A DNA stretch of 64,000 nucleotides from Massilia polaris (lineage in GTDB: Bacteria > Pseudomonadota > Gammaproteobacteria > Burkholderiales > Burkholderiaceae_D), in assembly GCF_012927275.1 (NCBI RefSeq), contig NZ_JABBGG010000001.1, positions 372,001-436,000 on the forward strand, in the 5' to 3' direction. Positions 34,677 to 46,254 of this stretch are shown one piece after another. The translations under genes and the position numbers were made by a program. Position 1 is the stretch's first letter. Each line of letters begins with the position of its first letter. The notes below the pieces were generated by a model, which did not search any database, had not been told where the DNA came from, and saw only the letters and a list, made by a program, of their open reading frames with translations.

Positions 34677-35393
34677 ATGTCTGAATTCGTCATCACTGCG
34701 CCTGCGACTCCTTCGGTAGCCGTCGCCGGCGCCAGCGCGCGGTTTCCAATCAGGCGCGTGTTCTGCGTCGGCCGCAATTACGCCGCTCACGCCCGCGAGA
34801 TGGGCAACGACCCTGCGCGTGAACCGCCGTTCTTCTTCATGAAACCGGCCGATGCGATCGTCGACGCCGTTGGCGTCATTCCTTTCCCGCCCGCGACCAA
34901 CGACTTGCATCATGAAGTGGAGATGGTGGTCGCGCTGGACGGCGGGGGGGCCAATGTCGCACCGGCGGACGCGCTCGCGCTGGTGTGGGGCTATGGGGTG
35001 GGCCTGGACCTGACCAGGCGCGACTTGCAGGCGGTGGCCAAGGAGATGAGCCGGCCCTGGGACTTCGCCAAAGGCTTCGATGCCTCGGCGCCGTGCAGCG
35101 CGCTGCATCCGGTCAGCCAGGTCGGGCATCCGGGCGATGCGCGCATCTCGCTGACGGTGAACGGGGTCGTCCGGCAGGAAGGAAGCTTGCAAGAGATGAT
35201 CTGGCCGGTCGCTGACATCATCAGCCACATTTCACGCTTCGTGACACTCGCGCCGGGCGATTTGATTTATACCGGAACGCCCGCCGGTGTAGGGGCCTTG
35301 CAGCCCGGTGACCGCGTACACGGAGCGGTCGAAGGCGTTGCCGAATTTGACCTGGAAATGGGAGCGCTACAACAGCCAGTCGATCGGCAATAG
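34677..35393 (+). CDS. fumarylacetoacetate hydrolase family protein
   Basis: 238 residues with FCVGRNYAAHAREMGN, FFFMKPADAIVD, HHEVEMVVALDG (metal-binding acidic residues) and TGTPAGVGALQPGD, all typical of FAH-family hydrolases or isomerases of aromatic breakdown. It uses Mg2+ to cleave C-C bonds of acylpyruvates. It overlaps the end of the convergent PLD-family gene by 27 bases. No pathway neighbours are present. Confidence 0.9.
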   Translation: MSEFVITAPATPSVAVAGASARFPIRRVFCVGRNYAAHAREMGNDPAREPPFFFMKPADAIVDAVGVIPFPPATNDLHHEVEMVVALDGGGANVAPADALALVWGYGVGLDLTRRDLQAVAKEMSRPWDFAKGFDASAPCSALHPVSQVGHPGDARISLTVNGVVRQEGSLQEMIWPVADIISHISRFVTLAPGDLIYTGTPAGVGALQPGDRVHGAVEGVAEFDLEMGALQQPVDRQ

Positions 35394-36791
35394 CGACAGC
35401 AGCCAGACAGCTGCGCGCTGTCCGAAGCTGGTGCCTGGTTCGACGTCATGCCCCACGGCTATGGCGCCACCACGCTCAATCCAATACAGCTTCCGGTCCG
35501 CCGACATGCGGACCTGGTAAGCATCGACTGGAATACGATGATCGAATGCCTTTGAAATTCGATCCGCTAACATCGGGCTGTCGATAACGAAGCCCATTTC
35601 CGTGTTGAGCTTTGCCGAACGCGGGTCGAAATTGAAGGAGCCGATGAAAACCCGCGATCCATCAACCTTGCGGTGTTTTGCGTAGCCTGAATGGACAGCC
35701 GCCACGTCGGTCGCTTCCAGCGCATTGGTCAGAATCCTGATCTTTGCGCCGCGCCGGGCCATCGCAACGAAGGTATGCACTCCCGCTTCGGTAGGTACGA
35801 AATAGGGCGACACGAGGTCCAGTTCCGTGGCCGGCTCGCCCATTGTTTCCCTGAGTTTTTCGACGATCAGTGCGCCCGGTTCAGCCAGCCCAAGTCCTTT
35901 GGCCGCATCGTCGCTCACCATGCGCGTATCGGCCCATTCGAGGAGCAGGCTTCCCTTCATCTGTTTATCGACGAACGTGGAATTGCGCAGGGCGCTCGCG
36001 TATGCCAGCGCGCTGGCATTGCGTTCAAGCTGCGACGCCGCCGTCCGCAGCGCTTCTGTCGCGACGCGGTCGACCGGTTCCAGCAGCAGGTGCGCAGGAT
36101 AGGAGGAGTCGCTGTTCCAGTAACGGTCAAAATCTTTGGAAACCTCGGCGACGACCGGCCCGATCGCCATCACGTCCAGATCCGCAAACAGCACGTCTTC
36201 AGCAGCGCCAAAATACTCATCGCCGACATTGCGGCCGCCCACCACCGTGACCTGGCTGTCCGCGGTGAACGATTTGTTGTGCATGCGCCGGTTGGCGCGT
36301 GAGAAATCGGTCAGGTAACCGAGCGCGCGCATGCGACGGTGCACAAAAGGATTGAACAGGCGAACCGCAATTTTCGGATGGGCGTCGAGTGCAGCGAGCG
36401 GACCGTCGAGCCCGGACGTGTTGTTGTCGTCGAGCAGCAGCCTGACCCGAACCCCGCGGTCCGCAGCCCGGCGCAGGGCGTTGAACAGCAGCGTCCCAGT
36501 CATGTCGTTGCGCCAGATGTAGTACTGGACGTCGAGGGTACGCTCGGCGGAATGCGCCAGCATGGCGCGCGCAGCAAACGCATCGCGGCCATCCGACAGG
36601 GGATAAATACCTGATTTTCCGGGATGCGCCATCACCTCCGGCGCTATCGCCCGTCCCAGCCGCGTGTCGCCGGCGTTCAAGTCCGCCGTGGAACTGGAAC
36701 GGTTTTCCAGCGACGGCAAACCAGTGCATCCGGCGATCAACGACGCCACCAGGAAAATCGCACAGAGGTTAAGGCCGCAAGCTCGATTCAT
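35367..36791 (-). CDS. phospholipase D family lipoprotein with a damaged second HKD motif
   Basis: 474 residues with a lipobox (LIAGCTGLPS). The first HKD motif is intact (HNKSFTADSQVTVVGGRN). At the second, GYAKHRK is followed directly by VDGSRVFIGSFNFDPRS; in cardiolipin-synthase-like relatives (YmdC/ClsC type) these blocks are separated by roughly 40 residues that contain HAKTF, the catalytic His and Lys. The junction is near 35666. The frame is kept, so a protein may be made, but the two-HKD active site should be lost. The family call is firm; inactivity is inferred. Confidence 0.82.
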   Translation of the reverse strand: MNRACGLNLCAIFLVASLIAGCTGLPSLENRSSSTADLNAGDTRLGRAIAPEVMAHPGKSGIYPLSDGRDAFAARAMLAHSAERTLDVQYYIWRNDMTGTLLFNALRRAADRGVRVRLLLDDNNTSGLDGPLAALDAHPKIAVRLFNPFVHRRMRALGYLTDFSRANRRMHNKSFTADSQVTVVGGRNVGDEYFGAAEDVLFADLDVMAIGPVVAEVSKDFDRYWNSDSSYPAHLLLEPVDRVATEALRTAASQLERNASALAYASALRNSTFVDKQMKGSLLLEWADTRMVSDDAAKGLGLAEPGALIVEKLRETMGEPATELDLVSPYFVPTEAGVHTFVAMARRGAKIRILTNALEATDVAAVHSGYAKHRKVDGSRVFIGSFNFDPRSAKLNTEMGFVIDSPMLADRISKAFDHRIPVDAYQVRMSADRKLYWIERGGAIAVGHDVEPGTSFGQRAAVWLLSLLPIDWLL

Positions 36792-36893
36792 AAGTGGCGT
36801 GTCGCGTCGGACGGAGAGAAACTGATCTTACCCGAACGCGGCGGTCCGAAGCGGCATGTGGAATCCTGGCCTGCCGTTACCGGCTATCGGGGC

Positions 36894-36899
36894 TATAAT
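36894..36899 (+). promoter_or_regulatory. TATAAT -10 element in a 443-bp gap
   Basis: A consensus -10 (TATAAT) lies upstream of two small reading frames; no clear -35 is seen. The gap 36792-37234 holds no recognised RNA family, only this element, a weak 55-codon frame and a hairpin GCCCGACCGGGC near 37208 just before the next small gene. Confidence 0.4.
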
Positions 36900-36926
36900 G
36901 GGCTGACCACCTTAAGGCAGGCCCCC

Positions 36927-37094
36927 ATGAAACAGCGTGTGGTTCAACATGTCCCATCGTGCTCTTCAATGAGCAGGGGATTGCTGACCTCCGTTTTTCC
37001 GGATCTCGCCACAGTGCCGCACTTCGCTCCGCTGCCGAAAGCAATGGCAACGCACGGGCGCCAGACCAAGCAGGCCTTCGCCTGCCTCCCTTAG
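36927..37094 (+). CDS. possible 55-residue small protein
   Basis: The ATG at 36927 lies 28 bases after a TATAAT element, with only a weak ribosome site (TTAAGGCAGG, ten bases away). The sequence has no signal peptide or motif. It could equally be part of a noncoding transcript. Confidence 0.25.
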   Translation: MKQRVVQHVPSCSSMSRGLLTSVFPDLATVPHFAPLPKAMATHGRQTKQAFACLP

Positions 37095-37234
37095 GCTCGG
37101 CGAGCCGGTTGAACTGAACACCAGTTCTCCACCACGCCGAGCCACCTCAATCCCAGCACTGCACCACGACGGCTGTCGTACTGCAGCTCGTATGCTTTTT
37201 TGCTTCGCCCGACCGGGCGTTGGGGTTATCCATC

Positions 37235-37420
37235 ATGACAAACAATTGCCACCCGCCCGCACGGGATGCCGGCGCCTGGGCCAAACAGGTTCTTGCACGC
37301 AGTAGCAAACGCCGCCGCGCCAGGGCGCTCATTAACAAAGGGCGGCAGACGCGCGCCCGCATCCAGCTTCTGGTGGCATGCAAACTCGCGTTGATTACGG
37401 CTGCCCTGATGGTCGAATGA
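37235..37420 (+). CDS. small basic protein with C-terminal membrane span
   Basis: 61 residues: a basic middle (SSKRRRARALINKGRQTRAR) followed by a short hydrophobic end (LLVACKLALITAALMV), like a tail-anchored micro-protein. No strong ribosome site is seen before the ATG. It lies 33 bases before rnk in the same direction. Confidence 0.5.
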   Translation: MTNNCHPPARDAGAWAKQVLARSSKRRRARALINKGRQTRARIQLLVACKLALITAALMVE

Positions 37421-37453
37421 TGACGGGGCCCACATCACTAAATGGAGTTAAGA

Positions 37454-37867
37454 ATGAAACCTGAAATCTTTGTTTTGGCTTCCGATGCCGAGCGCCTGGA
37501 AAACATCGCCGACCGGCTTCCCGCCTCGGCAGTCGACTGCAAGAACGCTTTGCTTGACGAGCTGGCGCGCGCCGACATCGTGGAAGCGGACCAGCTGCCC
37601 GCCAGGGTAGTCACCATGAATTCGTCGGTGCGCTTTGAAGTCTCCGAACCCCGGGAAGAGTTTTGCCTGACCCTGGTTTATCCGGCCGACCTGAATACCG
37701 CCCCGAACCAGATCTCGGTCCTCACGCCGATGGGCACGGCACTGCTGGGCATGGCAGAGGGAAATACGATCGAATGGCCGCGCCGTGACGGGCAGGCAGT
37801 GCAGGTAAGGGTGCTTGAAGTGCTCTCGCAGTGGAACGGGCAGGCCTGCCTTCGCGCTGCCCAGTAG
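37454..37867 (+). CDS. rnk: Rnk-type nucleoside diphosphate kinase regulator (GreA/B-like)
   Basis: 137 residues from the ATG at 37454 (TGGAG seven bases upstream). The C-terminal FKBP-like GreA/GreB domain reads SVLTPMGTALLGMAEGNTIE and the N-terminal short coiled segment is present, as in Rnk, which binds RNA polymerase. Length matches the family. It ends one base before the convergent gene. Confidence 0.9.
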   Translation: MKPEIFVLASDAERLENIADRLPASAVDCKNALLDELARADIVEADQLPARVVTMNSSVRFEVSEPREEFCLTLVYPADLNTAPNQISVLTPMGTALLGMAEGNTIEWPRRDGQAVQVRVLEVLSQWNGQACLRAAQ

Positions 37868-38617
37868 TCAGCTGCCGGGGATCAGGTGCCGGAAGGTCGG
37901 TTCGATATTCTTCGAATGAAGGAATCGTACGATGTCCTCCAGCGTCGCGTCCTTTAGCAGCAGGCCATCGGCGCCCGCGTTGCGCCCCAGCGCGGGCGCA
38001 CTGGCAGCCGGCGCCGCGCTGTGCGATTTCTGGAGCACATCCAGCGCGTGCCGGAACTGTGCGTCGCTGATACGGCGCAATCCCTCAAGGAACGCAAGCT
38101 GTCCCGCCATCGGTGGCGCCATCTCCAGCCCGGATTCGTCGGCAAACGACGCGCCCATGCCCGGATGGATGAACGCGGCCCATTTGCCGGTGCGCTGGTT
38201 CAGGCACGGCGGCAGTTCGACCGGGGCGCCAACCGGGTCAGGAATCGGGGAGCCCTCGGGGAAATACGCCTGGCGGAGCAGTTCAACAAACTTTTGCGCC
38301 AGGGCCGCGGGTACTGGCGTTTCCAATGACAGCCACAGACCGTAACCATCGGCGCCAGAGATGCTGACGGCTGGTGCCGGCAGGCCAAGGTCGGCCTGCA
38401 AGGCATTCGCGACCTCGCACAGCAAAGTCCAATGCTGCGCTTCTTCATTGCCGCTCACTTTGCGGAAGGGAATCACCATAGCGCGCGTCAGGCCATTGTC
38501 GCCGGTCAGCTTGATGGCGAGCGTTGCCTTGCCCAGCATGTGCTGAACCAGCGCTTCTGGTGCGACGGCGTCCGCTGGAAGGTAGAGCCGGCTCAGTTCT
38601 GAGATCAATTTTTGCAT
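37868..38617 (-). CDS. conserved hypothetical protein
   Basis: 249 residues, AAGGAATCAC before the ATG at 38617. The segment SGADGYGLWLSLETPVPAA slightly recalls the small archaeo-eukaryotic primase domain found in TOTE-type elements, but no catalytic acidic triad is evident to me. The C-terminus has a Ser/Ala-rich linker. No function is assigned. Confidence 0.65.
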   Translation of the reverse strand: MQKLISELSRLYLPADAVAPEALVQHMLGKATLAIKLTGDNGLTRAMVIPFRKVSGNEEAQHWTLLCEVANALQADLGLPAPAVSISGADGYGLWLSLETPVPAALAQKFVELLRQAYFPEGSPIPDPVGAPVELPPCLNQRTGKWAAFIHPGMGASFADESGLEMAPPMAGQLAFLEGLRRISDAQFRHALDVLQKSHSAAPAASAPALGRNAGADGLLLKDATLEDIVRFLHSKNIEPTFRHLIPGS

Positions 38618-38658
38618 GTGATTCCTTGAAGCCGGGATGTTGTTGCCGATGCTGGCGC

Positions 38659-39054
38659 TTAGTCGGAGTGCGCGATGCGCAGTCCGCCTTTTTTATCCGG
38701 CAGCCAGGCCTCGGCCAGGTCCGAACTCACGTCGAAAAATCCCAGTCCATGCCTGGCCGCGAGGTTAAAGACGGCTTCGTGTGCGCGGTCGATCTTGTCC
38801 CAGTCGAGGAACGACATATAGATCAGCGAAGCGCCGATCGCGTAGTCGGTCCCTGCGTCGGCCTGATCCTCCCGCGCGGGTGGGAACTCGGCCGCGAGCT
38901 CGGTGAAGAACGCTTGCAGCGCTGGTGTTGCGACGCCAGGGTTGTCGTAGGCCTGGCCGTCGTCCCATTCGGTCTGTTCGTCATACCAGTCCAGAAAGGC
39001 AGGACGCTTCGCGGGCGCGGCGTCGGGCGCAAAGACGATCAGGTCGTAACTCAT
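38659..39054 (-). CDS. hypothetical soluble protein
   Basis: 131 residues from the ATG at 39054 (CTGGAG upstream). It begins MSYDLIVFAPDAAP and contains FLDWYDEQTEW and a string of acidic residues, a pattern reminiscent of small immunity-type proteins. No toxin gene is adjacent. Unrecognised family. Confidence 0.65.
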   Translation of the reverse strand: MSYDLIVFAPDAAPAKRPAFLDWYDEQTEWDDGQAYDNPGVATPALQAFFTELAAEFPPAREDQADAGTDYAIGASLIYMSFLDWDKIDRAHEAVFNLAARHGLGFFDVSSDLAEAWLPDKKGGLRIAHSD

Positions 39055-39188
39055 GGGTAATTCTCCAGGTTCAGGGCGCCGCAAAAGCGGTCGCCGGACC
39101 GGGATTATTTCACAGATGGGGGGATAGGGGCCAAGCGGGAAGGCCGCGGCAAGCGGGCGGCTTGTCGCCGCCGCGCGATAAGTGGTAC

Positions 39189-39392
39189 TTAGTTCGCGGC
39201 GCGCTTGGAAAGTGCGGCTGCAACTGCCGGGCTGACCGAGTCACCGGATGCGGCGAGGCGGTACAGGTCCATCAGGCCTGGTTCGCCAGGTGCGCGGACG
39301 CCCTGCGCCGGCTTGAAGAATGTTGAAATGGATGCAGCCAGCGAAGACAGGGCCGCATTTTCCGAGACGAAATGTAGGGTAGAAGTTGTCAT
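39189..39392 (-). CDS. hypothetical 67-residue protein
   Basis: Short frame with a plausible protein composition (Ser/Ala-rich, no Cys) but a weak ribosome site. The next 208 bases to 39601 hold only a TATACT element about 80 bases before the kinase gene. No function is assigned. Confidence 0.35.
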   Translation of the reverse strand: MTTSTLHFVSENAALSSLAASISTFFKPAQGVRAPGEPGLMDLYRLAASGDSVSPAVAAALSKRAAN

Positions 39393-39601
39393 TTGGCGCT
39401 TTCTGTAACGGGAGGATTAGGGCTAGTATCGAACGTCGCGAGAAATAAATCCAATTCGAACTTTCGATACCTGCCATTCATAATCCAAATATAACGGGGT
39501 AATCGCCGAATACGCCGCTTCGCTTATACTCGACAGGAACAGCCACCGTATTAATTTCAATCCGAACACGCAGTTTGCCGCCCCAATAACAGGAGCCTGT
39601 C

Positions 39602-42062
<2,461 letters not shown>

Positions 42063-42154
42063 TCAGGTATTTCATTGCAATTTAAGCAAAAAATACATGA
42101 TCGCGAATTGACGAATCGCGCACTGTGCTTCACCTCACATTAAGGCAAGACGCC

Positions 42155-42473
42155 ATGCGCACGCAAGCGGGCTTCCGCGCCGACTGGATCGAGGACGGCA
42201 AGGGTGTCACGGTGCAGGGCGACGCCTGCACCTGCGACTTGTTCGCGCCGGAGCGCTTCGACGCCCGGATCACCGACCTGAACCTGCCCGGCATGGCGGG
42301 CATGGCGCTGGGCGCGCAGTTGCGCGCGATGGCGCCGTCGCTGCGCATCATCGTGGCGTCGGGCGTCGGGCGCCGGCGCGCTGAGCGGCGAACTGGCGGC
42401 GTCGGCCTGCACATCGCTGCCGAAACCGTACCAGGTCGACCAGTTGCAGAAGATCCTGCTGGAAGCAAGCTAG
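42155..42473 (+). pseudogene. response-regulator receiver fragment, frameshifted
   Basis: The frame from the ATG at 42155 encodes ARITDLNLPGMAGMAL (phospho-acceptor Asp region) and LRIIVASG. A 7-bp tandem duplication then shifts the frame; removing it restores GAGALSGELAASACTSLPKPYQVDQLQKILLEAS, ending at the TAG at 42471. The N-terminal part of the receiver is also degenerate or missing. Confidence 0.75.
42356..42369 (+). repeat. 7-bp tandem duplication GCGTCGG x2
   Basis: Copies at 42356-42362 and 42363-42369, followed by the near-copy GCGCCGG. One copy removed restores the receiver frame. Confidence 0.8.
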
Positions 42474-42493
42474 CCGGCGCACCGCGCCTGGCG

Positions 42494-44608
42494 CTAGTGC
42501 TTCTGGCGCGCGTAGCGCGAAAAGTGTTCTTCCGCGATGGCGCGCTCGTACAGGAAGCCCTGGTAGGCATGGCAGCCGGCGTCCGACAGGAACTGGCGCT
42601 GGCCGATCGTTTCAACCCCTTCCGCGATCACCTGCAAACCCAGGCTGCCGCTGAGCGCGATGATCGAGCGCACGATGGCGGCATCGTTGCGGTCGGTCAG
42701 CACGCCGCGCATGAAGGAGTGGTCGATTTTGAGCTGGTCGATCGGCAGGTTGCGCAGGCACACCAGCGACGAGTAGCCGGTGCCGAAGTCGTCGAGCGAA
42801 AAACTGATCCCCAGCTTGCGCAAGGCCTTCATCTGCTGCGCGGTCTGGACGAAGTCGGTGACCACCAGGCTTTCGGTCAGCTCGAACTTGAGGCCGCGCG
42901 GATCGGCCCCGGTCTGGCGCAGGATCGCTTCGGTCTTGGCGACCAGGTCAGGCTCGACGAACTGGCGCGCGCTGACGTTCACCGACAAGCTCAGGTGCGC
43001 GGTTTCGTCCGCGCGCTGCCACAGCGCCAGCTGCTGGCACGCCGTCTCCAGCACCCACATGCCGATATCGACGATAAGGTCGGTTTCTTCCGCCGTGTGG
43101 ATGAAATCGGCCGGCAGCCGCAGTTCGCCGCTCGGCAGGCGCCAGCGCAGCAGCGCTTCGGCCCCGATCACGTGGTTGTTCCCATCCATCTGGGGCTGGT
43201 AATACAGCACGAATTCATTGTTGCGCAGCGCGCGCTGCAGTCCGGTTTCCAGCTCGGCCCGGGCAAACAGCGCCGCCTGCATTTCCGGATCGTAGAAGTG
43301 GAAGGTGTTGCGGCCGCTCGCCTTGGCCTGGTACATCGCGCTGTCGGCCTGCTTCAAGGCCGATTCGACCGTGTCGGTCGAGCCGGAGATGAGCACCATG
43401 CCGATGCTGGCCGACACCGCGTAGCTGAAATCGGCCATCTTGAACGGCGCGCTCATCGCCGTGACGATTTTTGTCGCCACCGTTTCGGCCTGCAGCGCCG
43501 CCGCATCGCGGGTGTCGTCCTGCGGCGCGATCAGGATCACGAATTCGTCGCCGCCAAGGCGCGCCACCATGTCCGCTTCGCGCACGCTTTGTTCCAGCCG
43601 GCGCGCCGCCGCCTGCAGCAGCATGTCGCCGGCGGCGTGGCCGTGGGTGTCGTTGAGCCGCTTGAAATGGTCGAGGTCGCAGAACATCAGTGCGCCGTAC
43701 TTGCCCGAGCGCGCACTGCCAAGCAAGGCGCGGCGCAGATGGTCGAGCAGGTTGGCGCGGTTGGGCAGCTCGGTGAGCGGATCGTAGAACGCCAGCCGGA
43801 AGATCTTGTCTTCGTGCTGCTTGCGTTCGCTGACGTCGGTGTTGATCGACATGATCCGCCCGGAAGGCTCGCTGGCGCTGCTGTCGGTGTCGACCAGGGT
43901 CCAGCGGCTGTCGACATGGATTCTGCTGCCATCGCGCCGCCGCTGCGTCAGCTCGCCCCGCCATTCGCCTTCGCTGAGGGTGGTGCAGTAGGCGATCCGG
44001 TACTCGGCCGGATCGTCGTAGACCAGGTCGCACAGGCGCTGGCCTTCGATTTCATCGGCATCCCATCCGTACAGGCGCTCGGCGCCGTGGTTCCAGTAGG
44101 TGATGCGCGAGTCGGCGTCGATCACGAAAATGGCGTCGAGCGCCTTGTCCAGCAGCGATGCCTGTTCGAGCACCTTGCGGTCGGCCATCTTGACGCGCGT
44201 GAAATCGCAGATGAAGCCCTGGATGGCTTCAATGCCGCCGCCGGCGCCCGGCACCGCCCCGCCTTGTTCCCAGACCCATTTGATGGCGCCGTCGGCGGCC
44301 ACCAGCCGATAAGTCAGTTGATAGGATTGGCCCTGCTTTAACGCGCGCCCGACCTGGCACGATACCAGTTCGCGGTCGTCCGGGTGGATGATGCTGGCGA
44401 AGGTCATCGACGAGCGCGCCGTGAAGGCGGCTGCCGGATAACCGGTCAGTTTCTCGATGCCTGCGCTGATGAACGCCATCGTCCATGGGTCAACGCTTTC
44501 GCAGCGGTAGACGACGCCCGGCAAATAGGCGAGCACGTGCTCGAGCGAGAGCGCGGCCACATCGCCTGGTTTGACATCGGTTGACCCGGTAAGGCGTTCC
44601 TGGTTCAT
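42494..44608 (-). CDS. PAS-PAS-GGDEF-EAL c-di-GMP protein
   Basis: 704 residues with two PAS domains (FISAGIEKLTGYPAAAF and ITYWNHGAERLYGWDADEIE), a GGDEF domain (A-site reads RLGGDEF) and an EAL domain (GAEALLRWRLPSGE, DDFGTGYSSL, VIAEGVETIGQRQFL). Both the cyclase and phosphodiesterase signatures look intact. It is cytoplasmic, with no membrane span, and probably links a PAS-sensed signal to c-di-GMP. Confidence 0.93.
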   Translation of the reverse strand: MNQERLTGSTDVKPGDVAALSLEHVLAYLPGVVYRCESVDPWTMAFISAGIEKLTGYPAAAFTARSSMTFASIIHPDDRELVSCQVGRALKQGQSYQLTYRLVAADGAIKWVWEQGGAVPGAGGGIEAIQGFICDFTRVKMADRKVLEQASLLDKALDAIFVIDADSRITYWNHGAERLYGWDADEIEGQRLCDLVYDDPAEYRIAYCTTLSEGEWRGELTQRRRDGSRIHVDSRWTLVDTDSSASEPSGRIMSINTDVSERKQHEDKIFRLAFYDPLTELPNRANLLDHLRRALLGSARSGKYGALMFCDLDHFKRLNDTHGHAAGDMLLQAAARRLEQSVREADMVARLGGDEFVILIAPQDDTRDAAALQAETVATKIVTAMSAPFKMADFSYAVSASIGMVLISGSTDTVESALKQADSAMYQAKASGRNTFHFYDPEMQAALFARAELETGLQRALRNNEFVLYYQPQMDGNNHVIGAEALLRWRLPSGELRLPADFIHTAEETDLIVDIGMWVLETACQQLALWQRADETAHLSLSVNVSARQFVEPDLVAKTEAILRQTGADPRGLKFELTESLVVTDFVQTAQQMKALRKLGISFSLDDFGTGYSSLVCLRNLPIDQLKIDHSFMRGVLTDRNDAAIVRSIIALSGSLGLQVIAEGVETIGQRQFLSDAGCHAYQGFLYERAIAEEHFSRYARQKH

Positions 44609-44857
44609 GGTTCCGCACGATTGGGCGACAGTTTACTCACTGGGGCGACGGCGCGGTAGCGCGGACGACAATAGGCCACTAAAGTAGCACATACGATAAC
44701 GAATTTGTAAGCGGCCGATAAAAAAGGCGCGGCTGTATGCGTTGTTGAACGACAACGACAACGTCCGCCGGTAGCGCCACTCGATTCTTGTTGGCGAACT
44801 CGTCGATTGCAGTAACATCGTAGGATTTACCCAGCGCGCATCAATTGTGGAGGCATT

Positions 44858-45040
44858 TTGGACAATCACTACCTAACTCGCCCCGACCGCGCATCGGCGG
44901 TCAAGGTCGACCTCGCGGTCGCCGTCCAGGCGGCGCAGGGGACGCGGTCGGCTGCCGACTACCTGAAGCAAACCGGTATCGCGTTCACGGTGGCGCTGCG
45001 CGTGCTGACCCGGCCGCACCGCCGGCGCTGGGCGTCGTAA
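44858..45040 (+). CDS. small 60-residue protein, TTG start
   Basis: The TTG at 44858 is supported by GTGGAGG six to eight bases upstream. The peptide begins MDNHYLTRPDRASAVKVDL and ends with a basic tail (LTRPHRRRWAS). No motif was recognised. It lies in a region of gene remnants. The 249-bp gap before it holds no other feature I can support. Confidence 0.45.
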   Translation: MDNHYLTRPDRASAVKVDLAVAVQAAQGTRSAADYLKQTGIAFTVALRVLTRPHRRRWAS

Positions 45041-45047
45041 CAGGCAA

Positions 45048-45458
45048 TCAGGCTGCCGCGCTCCAGGCGCGGTCGCGCCCCTCGGCCTTGGCCCGGTAGA
45101 GCCGCCGGTCGACCATGTCGAGGAAGGCGCCGGCATCGTCGTGGGCGCCCGGTGCGGTGGTGCCCACGCCCATGCTGACCGTGACCAGGCTGGCCTCGGC
45201 CTCGGCCGCGCCGGCATGCGGGATATTTTCGCGCGCGAGAATCTTGCGGCAGCGTTCGGCCACGTTGAGGGCGGACGCTTCGCCGGTCGCCAGCAGGATC
45301 AGCACGAACTCCTCGCCGCCAAGGCGCGCGCACAGGTCGCGCGTGCGCCAGGCGGCCTGGTCGAGCGCGCGGGCCACGCGCTTGAGGTATCGGTTGGCTG
45401 GTTCATGGGCGGGGCAGGGCACCGTGGCAAGGAGTTGCCAATTGTACACCGAGCTCAT
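45048..45458 (-). pseudogene. GGDEF-domain fragment (diguanylate cyclase)
   Basis: The last two-thirds of a GGDEF domain is present: ARLGGEEFVLIL, ERCRKILARENIPH and VSMGVGTTAPG through the end RRLYRAKAEGRDRAW. Upstream sequence does not encode the N-terminal part of the domain or a sensor. The reading frame starts at an unsupported internal ATG. Confidence 0.75.
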
Positions 45459-45537
45459 CTGCAGCCGGGCGGGGCGTCGCCCGCCTGCTGGCCAATGGCG
45501 CCGCCATGCGCGGCCTTAATCGGCGCGCGCATCGGTC

Positions 45538-45654
45538 TCCCCAAGGGATATTCGTGTCCGGGATGGTGAAACCGACGCTGACGTTGAGCAGGTCAAGGCC
45601 GCCGTCGCGGAAGGCCTTGGTCGACTCGATCGATTCTTCCGGCGTCCGCCGTCG
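45538..45654 (-). pseudogene. NADH:flavin oxidoreductase (OYE-family) fragment
   Basis: About 38 codons match the C-terminal part of Old Yellow Enzyme-type reductases: TPEESIESTKAF, GLDLLNVSVGFTIPD and NIPWG. The rest of the gene is absent on both sides. Confidence 0.65.
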
Positions 45655-45679
45655 CGGCCGTCGTAAAACTGCCCTGTGG

Positions 45680-46243
45680 TTATGGACTTGCCCGGTCCAG
45701 CACTTGCAGCTTGCGCCGACCATCAAGTCGCACCACCACCATTTCCCCCGAGGCGACCGACTCCCTGGTCAGCGCGCTGATGTTCTGCGCGTGGGTGACC
45801 AGCACCAGGTTGCCGACCGAGGCGGGGCGGCGCGCCAGATAAGCGTAGAGCTCGCGCAGCTTTTCCTCGTCGCTGCGCTCGCGGTCGTTGAACATCGAAT
45901 CGAGCATCGTGGCGGTGCGCACCGTTCCGAAGGCGATTTTTGCCGTGTCGACACAGCGGCACCAGCGGCTCGACAGTACTTCGGCGACGGGAATGCCGCG
46001 CTTGCGGAAATCCCCGCCGATCCTCGCGGCGTCGGCACGGCCCTGATCCGACAGGTTACGTTGGGTGCGGCAATCGCCGATCACGAAGCCGGGCGGGTCG
46101 CCAGCCCCGGGCACGGTTTGCGCGTGGCGCATCAATACGATGTTACCGCCTTGCCGAAGCAGCGACCAGAACCTGTCGTCGCCAGCCGCGCTCGCCTGGA
46201 TGCAGATCGTGCAGAGTAACAAGAGCAGCAAGCGGCGCGACAT
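45680..46243 (-). CDS. secreted histidine phosphatase
   Basis: 187 residues from the ATG at 46243 (GAGG nine bases upstream). It has a signal peptide (LLLLLLCTICIQASA), then the catalytic RHG-type motif as LMRHAQT, the second Arg in SSRWCRC, and the second His in VLVTHAQN. It belongs to the histidine phosphatase superfamily, in the periplasm. The substrate is unknown. Confidence 0.88.
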   Translation of the reverse strand: MSRRLLLLLLCTICIQASAAGDDRFWSLLRQGGNIVLMRHAQTVPGAGDPPGFVIGDCRTQRNLSDQGRADAARIGGDFRKRGIPVAEVLSSRWCRCVDTAKIAFGTVRTATMLDSMFNDRERSDEEKLRELYAYLARRPASVGNLVLVTHAQNISALTRESVASGEMVVVRLDGRRKLQVLDRASP

Positions 46244-46254
46244 CGCTGGAGACC

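Noticed and set aside
36900-37234. Structured RNA or riboswitch in the 37-kb gap
   Set aside because: Only short GC hairpins; no conserved RNA core I can recognise.
42125-44341. A 738-codon open frame on the plus strand
   Set aside because: It is antisense to the GGDEF-EAL gene and has only composition-driven openness; just its first 100 codons include a real receiver fragment.
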